Assembly: GCA_900545725.1 (NCBI GenBank)
Contig: URAI01000027.1
Location: 1-24,287 of the forward strand
Reading direction: 5' to 3'
Length of the DNA: 24,287 nucleotides
Source of the DNA: an uncultured Eubacterium sp.
GTDB taxonomy: Bacteria; Bacillota; Clostridia; Lachnospirales; Lachnospiraceae
Below, one piece after another: positions 7,217-14,838 of the stretch (its first letter is position 1; each line of letters begins with the position of its first letter). The notes beneath the pieces are model-generated. The model saw only the letters and a program-made list of their open reading frames with translations. It had not been told where the DNA came from and ran no database searches. The position numbers and the translations under genes were made by a program.

Positions 7217-9397
7217 ATGTATGATAATTTAAAGAAGTTAAAAGATAAAAGTTATAATGCACAGATAACTATATTTGCGGCAATGTCAATACTTCTTGTA
7301 ATATCACTCGTTGTTACATGTATAAGGTCAGTGTCGGCAGCAGCAGTAAAGTCGGAGCTTGACAGAATAAGCAGCTTGTCATGTGAATCGGTATTTGCCG
7401 GATATAACAGGGAGGTGCTGGATGAATTTGATATATTATTATTGAAAAAATCGGACATGCTTGATGATGATCTTAGAAGTTATGTTGTCAGGAATTCTAA
7501 AGGCATAGCAGGTAATGCAAGTCTTACAAATGTATATTTTACGAATATGTCTGTAATGACGGATGATAACGGAAGTAATCTTTTCAAAGAAGTTATTGAT
7601 TATATGGATTATGCTATATATTCACAGCTTCTTGAAAATGCCGGCGAAGCTAAAAATAACATGGAAAAGTCAGAAGCGGTTAATGAGATTACAGATAAGG
7701 TGGCAGAGTGTCAGTCAAAGGTGTTTGAACAGGATAAATATCTGCTTAGGCTTGCAAGTCTTACGGAGGGCATAAAAACTAATGAAACAGGATTTGTTTC
7801 AAGACATTCCGCTCCCATTATGACGGGTGAGACATATGTAAAACAGATAATCACGGAAGAATTTTCAAAAATAAGTGCAGCCATAGATGATGACAGGGTA
7901 TATAATGCTGTTAAAAATGGTGATATGTATACAGATATTGGTGGATTAATATCTGATATTGTGGATATTATCAATGAATTTGAAGAAATTGTGGATAGTG
8001 AGGGTGAAACAGAGGCAATAGCACAGTGTCAGCCGGAATATTTAAGAATGTATAATATTTTAAGACACAGGGCAGACAGTGTACTTGAAGTCAGTTATTC
8101 TGCTCTTGACTGCATAACTGATTATGAAACACAGTCAGGTAATAATTATAGTGGTATTAATGAATGTGAAGAGCTGTTAAATTCAAAAAGAAACATAATA
8201 GGAGAAGAGCTGTTTGCAGATTTTGCAAATGATATTAAGACAATGAAAGAACCGGAAGATTCTATTGGGAAATTGTGTAATACCGATGTATTTAAGGAAC
8301 AGATAACACAGAATGTAAGCATACTTAAAAATCTTATTGATATAATAAGTGATACAGAGGAAACTATTAGTGAAGATAATTATAACAGTATATACAATAA
8401 TATATCGGAGTGTGCGCAGGTATTTAGTGATTACAGAATAGATAAGCTTAGGTTTGATTATTCATCTGTTGAATTTACGGATAATGGAAGAGGAATTACA
8501 GCATTTACAGAGTTGTATGATATGCTTAGTAAGACCATAGCACAGATAGTGCTTGATGGAATGGATATATCAGATAAGGATATACAGAATATATCATCAC
8601 AATCACAGCTTGCACATGAATATGTATCTAAGGCTGGCAGTAAAGGAAGCCGGCAGCAAAGATGGGCAGACAGTCTGATTGAAAATGTCAGGAATCAGGC
8701 ATTATATAACGAATATGTGATGAATAAATTTAATTCTTTTACAGACTATGTATCAGATGACGGAAAAGTTAATACTGATACAGGTAAAAAACTTGATTAT
8801 ATGACTGAATTTATTATCACAGGTAAAAAATCTGATAGGGCTAATCTTAATAGTGTCATAACAAAACTTTCGTTGATAAGGCAGGGGGCTGATATGACAT
8901 ATCTTATAACAAATCCCGAAAAGAAAAATGAAGCATTTGCAATGGCATTGTCACTGGTTGGTTTTTCAGGAAATGCAGCAATTGTAAAAGCGGCGCAATA
9001 TACTATTATGGCAGTGTGGGCATATGCAGAAGCGCTTTTGGATGTAAGGAAACTTTGCAGGGGACAGAAGTTAGAATTGGTAAAGACAGATGACACATGG
9101 GAAATATCACTTGGAAATCTTCTTGAGATGAACTGGCTTAATAATGATATATCAGATAGTGCTTCCAGTCAGAAAGGTCTCGGTTATAAAGATTACCTAA
9201 GGATACTTCTTCTGACTGAATCACAGTCATCTAAGCTTATACGAACTATGTCTGCAATGGAGATAAGGATGGAAGAGCTTGGCTGTCAGGGTTTTAGAAT
9301 GAAGGACTATATATGCAGTGCAGAATGTAATATTGAATTTGTAATTAATAGTATAAATCAGACATATATAAGAAATTTTGAATATGGATATTCATAA
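7217..9397 (+). CDS. DUF5702-type Tad-locus protein with N-terminal membrane anchor
   Basis: This 726-residue protein has one hydrophobic segment near the N-terminus (about residues 17-39, ITIFAAMSILLVISLVV) followed by a long, polar, mostly helical extracellular region. That architecture and its place between the Flp pilin and TadE-like genes fit the DUF5702 proteins of Clostridia Tad pilus loci. These are thought to be large pilin-like or assembly components; no enzyme motif is visible. The frame is intact. The start is the ATG 3 nt after the stop of the pilin remnant and has only a poor ribosome binding site, so it may depend on coupled translation from the pilin gene. Loss of that gene could reduce its expression. 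Confidence 0.7.
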   Translation: MYDNLKKLKDKSYNAQITIFAAMSILLVISLVVTCIRSVSAAAVKSELDRISSLSCESVFAGYNREVLDEFDILLLKKSDMLDDDLRSYVVRNSKGIAGNASLTNVYFTNMSVMTDDNGSNLFKEVIDYMDYAIYSQLLENAGEAKNNMEKSEAVNEITDKVAECQSKVFEQDKYLLRLASLTEGIKTNETGFVSRHSAPIMTGETYVKQIITEEFSKISAAIDDDRVYNAVKNGDMYTDIGGLISDIVDIINEFEEIVDSEGETEAIAQCQPEYLRMYNILRHRADSVLEVSYSALDCITDYETQSGNNYSGINECEELLNSKRNIIGEELFADFANDIKTMKEPEDSIGKLCNTDVFKEQITQNVSILKNLIDIISDTEETISEDNYNSIYNNISECAQVFSDYRIDKLRFDYSSVEFTDNGRGITAFTELYDMLSKTIAQIVLDGMDISDKDIQNISSQSQLAHEYVSKAGSKGSRQQRWADSLIENVRNQALYNEYVMNKFNSFTDYVSDDGKVNTDTGKKLDYMTEFIITGKKSDRANLNSVITKLSLIRQGADMTYLITNPEKKNEAFAMALSLVGFSGNAAIVKAAQYTIMAVWAYAEALLDVRKLCRGQKLELVKTDDTWEISLGNLLEMNWLNNDISDSASSQKGLGYKDYLRILLLTESQSSKLIRTMSAMEIRMEELGCQGFRMKDYICSAECNIEFVINSINQTYIRNFEYGYS

Positions 9398-9447
9398 AAT
9401 AAAAATGTTTCCGGTCAGATAAGAAACCCGAAAGAAAAGAGGAGCAG

Positions 9448-9726
9448 ATGAGACAAAATAAAATAAATAATATAAATATGGACAGGCGGATAATAAAGGT
9501 CATCTGCAATATCATGCATAAAGGGTTGTTAATGCCATCTTCTGGCGGAGGTATGAATATAAGAGCATCAGCAACACTTGAGGCTTCACTTGTAATTCCA
9601 CTGTTTATATATGCAGTTATGTCAATATCGTATATTATATATGCTTTAGGCGTCAGTGAGCGTATTTCACAGGCGTTGTATAATGATGCCCGGTACATGG
9701 CAAGGTATATATATGACAGGAAATAA
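9448..9726 (+). CDS. TadE-like pseudopilin, N-terminal fragment (frameshifted)
   Basis: These 92 residues hold a TadE-type prepilin segment, RASATLEASLVIPLFIYAVM (39-58), with the conserved Glu45 followed by a membrane helix ending near residue 68. A good ribosome binding site (GAGGAG) precedes the ATG. The ORF stops at TAA (9724-9726) directly after DRK, far short of the family's usual length. The missing C-terminal part continues at once in another frame, and ignoring the T at 9724 restores one protein (DRK then KDGLQLKV). It is therefore one gene split by a 1-base insertion or a sequencing error. TadE-like minor pilins are cleaved by the prepilin peptidase and take part in Flp pilus assembly. 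Confidence 0.7.
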   Translation: MRQNKINNINMDRRIIKVICNIMHKGLLMPSSGGGMNIRASATLEASLVIPLFIYAVMSISYIIYALGVSERISQALYNDARYMARYIYDRK

Positions 9727-10315
9727 GGACGGATTACAGCTTAAAGTGTTGCTGTATCAGATGTCGCAGGCAAAACTTTATACAGAGCTTGGAAAGGATT
9801 ATGCTTCTACGCACAATGTTGCAGGCGGCAATGCCGGGCTGATAATAAGCTGCACACAGATAATTGATAACAATAATAATATAAAGCTTTCAATAAAATA
9901 TGCCATTAAGAATCCTTTTGATATTTTTGGAACAAAAAGACTGGATTTTGAGCAGAGTTATACAGAAAGAGCATGGCTGGGGCAGCCTTATCAGCAGGAA
10001 AATATTAATGAAAACGATGAATGTGTATATATAACAGCACAGGGAGAGGTATATCATAAGGATAGTGGGTGTACATATCTAAAACCGTCTGTCAGGACGG
10101 TTAATTATAATGATATAAATATATACCGTAACAGTGCAGGAGCAATATATTATCAATGTGAAAGATGTAAGGGGCATGTGGATACACATGTATATATAAC
10201 GGATTATGGAACGCGTTATCATACAACTGATAATTGCAGTGAGCTAAAAAGAAATGCAATCAAAATAAGGCTGTCATGTGTAGATGACATGAGAGGGTGC
10301 AGCAAATGTACATAG
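9713..10315 (+). CDS. TadE-like pseudopilin, C-terminal fragment with paired Cys-rich repeats
   Basis: This open frame of about 200 codons continues the TadE-like protein after the frameshift. The ATG at 9713 has no ribosome binding site, so it is probably not an independent gene. The sequence reads as the extracellular part: a region ending in DFEQSYTERAWLGQP (typical of TadE-like proteins before the tail), then two related blocks, each with VYIT, a YH pair, a single Cys and a CxxC (YYQCERC and GCSKC). The two blocks look like a duplicated small metal- or disulfide-stabilised domain. Whether the product is made depends on the frameshift being real and not bypassed. Confidence 0.6.
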   Translation: MTGNKDGLQLKVLLYQMSQAKLYTELGKDYASTHNVAGGNAGLIISCTQIIDNNNNIKLSIKYAIKNPFDIFGTKRLDFEQSYTERAWLGQPYQQENINENDECVYITAQGEVYHKDSGCTYLKPSVRTVNYNDINIYRNSAGAIYYQCERCKGHVDTHVYITDYGTRYHTTDNCSELKRNAIKIRLSCVDDMRGCSKCT

Positions 10316-10323
10316 ATATAAAA

Positions 10324-10491
10324 ATGGGGATTAGTGTGAAAATAATACTGATGCGATTGTTTTCCAAAGTTCACATGTGAACTGGCTATTTGTGCCGCAG
10401 GCATTACAAATAGCCCTTATCGCAGAGTTAAATCTGATATTTGGTCTGCGGTTACTCCGGCATTAGAAAATGCCTGCGGAATGGGAGCGGT
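10324..10491 (+). ncRNA. Candidate cis-regulatory structured RNA, copy 1
   Basis: This ~168-nt leader ends at the start codon of the prepilin peptidase gene and is closely similar along its whole length to 12921-13089. Folding by eye gives hairpin P1 (10338-10345 with 10357-10364) with loop motif CTGATGCGA; P2 (GTTCACATGTGAAC, 10369-10382); P3 (GGCTATTTGT 10384-10393 with 10406-10415); and P4 (10419-10426 with 10445-10452). The P3 loop CCGCAGGCATT (10395-10405) is perfectly complementary to 10469-10479, forming a pseudoknot that ends 3 nt before the GGGAG ribosome binding site (10483-10487). An alternative hairpin (GGCATT 10459-10464 with AATGCC 10469-10474) would compete with it. I know no riboswitch class with this core. 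A mobile repeat is the main alternative. Confidence 0.65.
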
Positions 10492-10950
10492 ATGTATATT
10501 GTAAGGAATGTGGCGTATATAATTTTTCTGTTTATTATGGCAGTACAGGATATAAAAAATAAATCAGTAACCTTAAAAAGCATTATGATGATGACGGGAC
10601 TGCTGTTTATTTTAAATATAGTTGGGATTGATAATGGAAAACCGGTGCTGCTATGTAATGGTGAAGTATTTAATATAAAAAATATTGCAGGCTCTGTTAT
10701 AATAACGGCTTTGCTGCTTTTATATTCTTTATGCACAGGCTGTTTAGGCTCTGGAGATGTGATTATTACAGGTATTTCATGTATATTTATGGGATGGTTT
10801 TATACAATAAAAGTATTTATTGTGGCATTGCTTGTAATGTTTAGCATGGTAATTATTAAACTGATAATGGGCAGAATTAGTTTAAAGCAGCAGATAGCTT
10901 TTGTGCCATTTTTATTTATAGGACAACTGGGGGTGGTATTATTCGCTTAA
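10492..10950 (+). CDS. Prepilin peptidase, A24 family (TadV/CpaA-like)
   Basis: This 152-residue integral membrane protein has the two catalytic aspartates of A24 aspartic peptidases: Asp20 in AVQDIKNK and Asp89 in the GxGD motif (GSGD, 86-89). It has about five hydrophobic segments. It is the short peptidase-only form, lacking the N-methylation domain of PilD, as in TadV/CpaA. It would cleave the leader peptides of the Flp pilin and TadE-like proteins at the cytoplasmic face of the membrane. I chose the ATG at 10492 because GGGAG lies 4 nt upstream and the conserved region starts there; a longer frame runs into the RNA element. Its stop overlaps the next coding region. Confidence 0.85.
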   Translation: MYIVRNVAYIIFLFIMAVQDIKNKSVTLKSIMMMTGLLFILNIVGIDNGKPVLLCNGEVFNIKNIAGSVIITALLLLYSLCTGCLGSGDVIITGISCIFMGWFYTIKVFIVALLVMFSMVIIKLIMGRISLKQQIAFVPFLFIGQLGVVLFA

Positions 10951-11387
10951 GGGCTTCGTTTACAGTTGAAAATTCATTTATAGTACCAATATTTACGTTG
11001 ATAATTGTGACACTCATTATGCTTACATTTTATATGCATGATATTGTGCTGGCATTGTGCGCAGTTAATCAGACAGGGATACAGGCAGAGTATGGTTATA
11101 AGAGAATAAAAAATATCAATGGTCTTTACAGTGATGACTTAAAGGCACAGCTTGAGAGTAATTGTACAGGTTATATAAAAGAGAAGAGCATAATTACAAA
11201 GGATATTAATATATCAATACAAAAAAACAGTAGTGATTTAACAGTGAAGGCACAAAGTAATTCAAGGCTTACAGGTGCTGTGAGTATGGCTGCGGACATT
11301 TCATTGGTGACAAATATAAAAGAAAACAGTCCGCCGGATTATATACGCAGGGTAAATGCTTTAAAAAAATTGAGAAGAGAGGGTTAA
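10941..11387 (+). CDS. Second TadE-like pseudopilin, apparent non-AUG start
   Basis: The frame encodes about 148 residues beginning with a TadE-type prepilin signature, RASFTVENSFIVPIF, a membrane helix (IVTLIMLTFYM) and a short extracellular part. The signature lies upstream of the first possible TTG (10998), so the true start must be earlier, yet the frame back to its stop at 10878-10880 has no ATG, GTG or TTG. The best candidate is an ATT at 10941 (or 10938) just after GGGGGTGG (10929-10936), overlapping the end of the prepilin peptidase gene. ATT starts are rare. Either translation is coupled through this weak start or an ATG was lost. The coding region ends directly at the start of the FHA gene. 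Confidence 0.6.
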   Translation: MRLRASFTVENSFIVPIFTLIIVTLIMLTFYMHDIVLALCAVNQTGIQAEYGYKRIKNINGLYSDDLKAQLESNCTGYIKEKSIITKDINISIQKNSSDLTVKAQSNSRLTGAVSMAADISLVTNIKENSPPDYIRRVNALKKLRREG

Positions 11388-12884
11388 ATGAAGGATGTAA
11401 TATATGAACATGAAAATAATAATAATTATATGATAATAAATAGTCAGATAAGCATATCAGAAGTGTCTTATCAGCAGAAAATGCTTGAAAAAAATAGTAT
11501 AGATGGATTGCTGGATATGACAGTTAAAAATATTAATAATAATGTGAAATATTATTATAATATTACGTCAAAACAGAAAATGACACAGCTTTATGAAGTG
11601 TCAAAGATTGAATATTCTGATATAAAAGCAATTATCAGAAGTCTGTCATCGGCACTTTCACAGATGAAAAATTATATGCTTGATATAGACTCTATACTTT
11701 TAGAGCCGGAATATATTTATATTGATGTTGGAACACATATGGCAGAATTTACATATTATCCACATGAATCCTATGATTTTGCAAGTGGATTGAAAATATT
11801 ATTTGAATATATTCTTGAAAGATATAATCATAATTCCAAAAAGACAGAGCTTATGCAGGTGTATAATATATATCAGAAAATAGTTCAGGGACAATATGAT
11901 ATTAACAATCTTATACGACTTACAGAGGATGATATCAGAGTGATTTCGGAAAATGATAATAAATCAGTACGGGAAGATAAGATTCGTAATGATGAATGTA
12001 TGTCACAAGATGATAATTCGGCTGCGGATAATAATATATCTGGTAATTATATAGATAAATATGACAGTATAAGAGCGGATAATATTATAATAGATGCGGT
12101 AAAACAGGAAGAGGTAGATAGTGAACACGAAGTACAGGATAATTATTATAAGATTATTAACGCTGTAAGAATTGTTTTTATGGTAATATCGGCATATATG
12201 ATTATAACATTGTTTATAAAAAGGCTTGATTTTATGCAGCTTGGTCTTTATACAACTATTACAATAGCAATACTTAATGCAGTAATATCAGGATATCTTG
12301 GAAATGTATATAAGAGACATAAAGTTTCAGGAAAAATAATAACAGATACGATTAAAAAAGATTATACTGTTAATAGCAATTCTGATATTTTAAATAATGC
12401 TCATAATGAGTCAGGATATAATAAGCCTGAATATAATAGACATTATGACAGTGGAGAAGATAAAGGCAGCGATAATGAAATAATAAAAAAAGAAGATAAT
12501 ATAAACATAAGTAATCCGTCAAAAGAAAATATAAATATGGGGAATACCGTATTGCTGTCGGATTATATAAAAACATGTACAAATCCTGATGATAAGAGTA
12601 TGCTGATGTTAAAAAAGGATGATGAATTTATAAAAATACAGGAATTTCCATGTATAATAGGAAGTATGAAAGAATACTGCATGGAAGTAATAGAAAACCG
12701 TCTTATAAGCAGGATGCATATGTGTATACTCTCTAAAGGTGATGGAATCTATGTGCAGGATATGAATTCAACAAATGGGACGTATCTGAATGAAGTACGT
12801 CTGTTTCCGGGTGAGGAAAAACTTATACATAATGGAGACAGCATAAAGCTTGCCACAGATTGTTATACAGTTGAAATACATTAA
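11388..12884 (+). CDS. Membrane FHA-domain protein (DUF6382-like) of the Tad locus
   Basis: This 498-residue protein has three parts. The N-terminal ~190 residues resemble the DUF6382 domain found in Tad loci of Clostridia. A polar Asp/Asn-rich linker and two membrane segments (about 254-303) follow. The C-terminal ~80 residues form a forkhead-associated domain with SRMH, DMNSTNGTYLN and NGDSIKL. FHA domains bind phosphothreonine peptides; the usual Arg after the first Gly (GR) is Ser here (IIGSMKEY), so binding may be altered. It starts right at the stop of the previous gene, with GAGAGGG as ribosome binding site, and closes the pilus operon. A regulatory or assembly-scaffold role is inferred. 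Codon use is extremely AT-rich. Confidence 0.75.
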   Translation: MKDVIYEHENNNNYMIINSQISISEVSYQQKMLEKNSIDGLLDMTVKNINNNVKYYYNITSKQKMTQLYEVSKIEYSDIKAIIRSLSSALSQMKNYMLDIDSILLEPEYIYIDVGTHMAEFTYYPHESYDFASGLKILFEYILERYNHNSKKTELMQVYNIYQKIVQGQYDINNLIRLTEDDIRVISENDNKSVREDKIRNDECMSQDDNSAADNNISGNYIDKYDSIRADNIIIDAVKQEEVDSEHEVQDNYYKIINAVRIVFMVISAYMIITLFIKRLDFMQLGLYTTITIAILNAVISGYLGNVYKRHKVSGKIITDTIKKDYTVNSNSDILNNAHNESGYNKPEYNRHYDSGEDKGSDNEIIKKEDNINISNPSKENINMGNTVLLSDYIKTCTNPDDKSMLMLKKDDEFIKIQEFPCIIGSMKEYCMEVIENRLISRMHMCILSKGDGIYVQDMNSTNGTYLNEVRLFPGEEKLIHNGDSIKLATDCYTVEIH

Positions 12885-12920
12885 TTATTATGATATATAT
12901 ATTTATAAAACGTATGCGTA

Positions 12921-13089
12921 ATGGAGATTGGTGTGAAAAATAAGCCTGATGCGATTATTTTCCAAAGTTCATATGAGAACTGGCTATTTGTGCCGCAGGC
13001 ATCACAAATAGTCCTTATTGCAGAGCCGTATCTGATATGTGGTTTGCGATTTCTCCAAAATTAAAAATACCTGTGGAATGGGGATTAGT
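12921..13089 (+). ncRNA. Candidate cis-regulatory structured RNA, copy 2
   Basis: This second copy of the ~170-nt conserved leader ends at the start codon of the flavodoxin-SCP2 gene. It keeps the hairpins of copy 1 with substitutions that preserve pairing. In P1 a T-G pair becomes T-A. In P4 (13017-13024 with 13043-13050) a T-G becomes T-A, a C-G becomes T-G and a G-C becomes G-T. In P3 (12982-12991 with 13004-13013) one pair becomes a wobble. The pseudoknot (12993-13002 with 13067-13076) keeps 9 of 10 pairs counting G-U. Loop motifs CTGATGCGA, CCAAAGTTC and GCCGCAGGCAT are unchanged. The GGGGA ribosome binding site (13080-13084) follows the pseudoknot strand by 3 nt, as in copy 1. Confidence 0.65.
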
Positions 13090-14079
13090 ATGAAAGTTAA
13101 TATATATTATGGTGGCAGGGGACTTGTGGATGACCCTTCTTTATATGTAGTAAATAAGTTACAGGAAGTATTAGAAGAACTTAATGTTAAGATTGAAAGA
13201 TATAATCTGTATGAGGTTAAGAATAAGATAACAACGTTATCGCAGACAGTAACAGATGCTGATGGAGTGATACTTGCAACTACTGTAGAGTGGCTTGGAA
13301 TGGGTGGATATATGCAGGAGTTTCTTGACTCGTGCTGGCTGTATACAGATAAAAGCAAGGTGTCAGGTGTATATATGTTTCCTGTTGTTATGTCAAAGGC
13401 ATATGGAGAAAAAGAAGTGCTGTTAGCATTGTCTAACTCCTGGGAGATTATTGGTGGTAAATCTGCAGCAGGGATCAGTGCATATGTTGATGATACAACT
13501 GACTTTGAATTTAATCAGGAATATACCCAGGTAATAGAAAAATATGCAGAATCAATATATAGAAATATATCGCATGGGTTGTGTGTTCTTCCATCAAGTA
13601 ACCAGAATATCAAGAAGAGTGTTATGAAAGATGTTGTTAAATTTACTCCACAGGAGAGTGAACAGCTTTCAAAATATGTTTCAGATGATGAATTTGTACA
13701 GACACAGAAGAAGGATATTGAATCACTTGCCAGTATATATAAAGAATTGTTAAACGATCAGGAAAATGGAGGAGATGAGTATTTCCTCAATGTATTTAAA
13801 GATAATTTTAATGGCAGTACAGACAATAAATGTTCATATATGATAATGATAAGTGATAAGGATAAGAATATTATAATTGATGTAGATGGTGCAGTATGTA
13901 ATGTGGACTTTGGTAATAATCCGGATGCAGATGTAATATGCCGCCTGTCCAAAGAGAGCTTTGAAAAGGTAGCATCTGGGAAAATGACATTCCATAGGGC
14001 ATTTATGACAGGGGATATGTCTGCAAAAGGTAATCTTAAAACGTTAAGGCTTTTAGATGATTTATTTATGTTTGCATAA
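13090..14079 (+). CDS. Flavodoxin-like/SCP2 sterol-carrier domain fusion protein
   Basis: This 329-residue cytosolic protein has no signal or membrane segments. Residues 1 to ~170 form a flavodoxin/NADPH-dependent FMN reductase-like domain (opening beta strand MKVNIYYGG; ATTVEWLGMGGYMQEFLDSC resembles the flavin-loop region of that family). Residues ~220-329 form an SCP2-type lipid-binding domain (DKDKNIIIDVDGAVCNVDF and a C-terminal GKMTFHRAFMTGDMSAKGN, characteristic of SCP2). A redox function on a hydrophobic substrate is plausible but unproven. I chose the ATG at 13090 because it follows GGGGA at the end of the RNA element and starts the first strand; a longer frame enters the element. 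The gene is monocistronic and ends in a hairpin shared with the converging kinase gene. Confidence 0.8.
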   Translation: MKVNIYYGGRGLVDDPSLYVVNKLQEVLEELNVKIERYNLYEVKNKITTLSQTVTDADGVILATTVEWLGMGGYMQEFLDSCWLYTDKSKVSGVYMFPVVMSKAYGEKEVLLALSNSWEIIGGKSAAGISAYVDDTTDFEFNQEYTQVIEKYAESIYRNISHGLCVLPSSNQNIKKSVMKDVVKFTPQESEQLSKYVSDDEFVQTQKKDIESLASIYKELLNDQENGGDEYFLNVFKDNFNGSTDNKCSYMIMISDKDKNIIIDVDGAVCNVDFGNNPDADVICRLSKESFEKVASGKMTFHRAFMTGDMSAKGNLKTLRLLDDLFMFA

Positions 14080-14101
14080 GCTGGGTAATTGTCAGCTTAT
14101 G
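14075..14101. terminator. Hairpin between two converging genes, possible bidirectional terminator
   Basis: CATAAGCTG (14075-14083) pairs perfectly with CAGCTTATG (14093-14101) around a 9-nt loop. It overlaps the stop codons of both the flavodoxin-SCP2 gene and the kinase gene on the other strand. There is no clear T-run on either side, so termination strength is uncertain. Confidence 0.45.
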
Positions 14102-14808
14102 GTGTTAAAAGTAAGACGGGCAGTGGTTGTATTATCTGCTGTAATATAATCAAGCCCGATATTCTGCTTTAGACAGATCATCTGTACTATTGAAAGTCCA
14201 AGTCCGGTATGCGGTTGTTCTTTTGTTGTATAAAAAGGTGTGAATATGTTACCGGTACTAATTATCTTATCAGTGGTATTGATTATATCAATAATTATAT
14301 TACCAGATGAAATATAACTTTTTAAAGTAACAGGACCGTCATTTACTTCACATGCGTTTGCTGTGAGTTCTGTAAGTACGGTTCTTATTTTTTCTTTATC
14401 ATAAGTTACGCTCATGCAATCAGAAGTTGTATTGAATACAAATTCATTGTCATAAAAATAACCGTTGTCTATTATATCAGGAATTTCAAACAGAATATCA
14501 TTGATATTAAATGTAGAGGGTTCTGATTTTAAGCTGTTTCTATATAAGCTCGTTCTTTCCATAAAATGTATAAGGGCTTGAAATGAACTTCCCATATCGC
14601 ACCAGAATTCATTATTCTTTATCGTCGGATTACGATATTCAATAAGCTGATAAGAGCTGTATAAAAAAGAAATCTGATTTTTAATCTCATGGGCTGCATA
14701 TGATAATTCTTTTAGGGAATCATTAAGAAAAGTATCAATGACAGAATATATATCCGGATTATTATCTTTGAGTATATCAAGAGCTTCATAAGTTTTTTTA
14801 TTAAGCAT
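14092..14808 (-). CDS. Orphan cytosolic sensor histidine kinase
   Basis: This 238-residue protein has a dimerisation/phosphoacceptor helix with an H-box (His40 in AAHEIKNQIS) and an HATPase domain with an N-box (Asn151 in ELTANACEVN) and a G2-like motif (TGLGLSIV, 201-208). The usual DxGxG box is degenerate (Asp174 in IIDIINTTDKI), so nucleotide binding may be altered. There are no membrane segments and no sensor domain beyond ~35 N-terminal residues, so the input is probably a partner protein. The start is supported by AAAGGA 8 nt upstream. No response regulator is present in the window. It is divergent from the HIT gene and converges on the flavodoxin-SCP2 gene. It resembles kinases that respond to or modify cytosolic signalling; the role is unknown. 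Confidence 0.75.
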   Translation of the reverse strand: MLNKKTYEALDILKDNNPDIYSVIDTFLNDSLKELSYAAHEIKNQISFLYSSYQLIEYRNPTIKNNEFWCDMGSSFQALIHFMERTSLYRNSLKSEPSTFNINDILFEIPDIIDNGYFYDNEFVFNTTSDCMSVTYDKEKIRTVLTELTANACEVNDGPVTLKSYISSGNIIIDIINTTDKIISTGNIFTPFYTTKEQPHTGLGLSIVQMICLKQNIGLDYITADNTTTARLTFNTIS

Positions 14809-14838
14809 TACTAAAATCCTTTCATAAATATTGATATA

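Noticed and set aside
9713..9727. Programmed frameshift in the TadE-like gene
   Set aside because: There is no classical slippery heptamer or downstream structure, so mutation or sequencing error is simpler.
10324..10491. Assignment of the leader RNA to a known riboswitch (c-di-GMP-I or -II, cobalamin, THF, ZTP, SAM)
   Set aside because: I compared the core motifs I remember for these classes and none matches CTGATGCGA, GCCGCAGGCAT or the hairpin order. This is memory only and needs a covariance search.
10441..10491. N-terminal extension of the prepilin peptidase into the leader
   Set aside because: The extension lies in the conserved RNA, lacks a ribosome binding site and adds non-hydrophobic residues before the first helix; the same kind of extension at 13039 precedes the flavodoxin gene.
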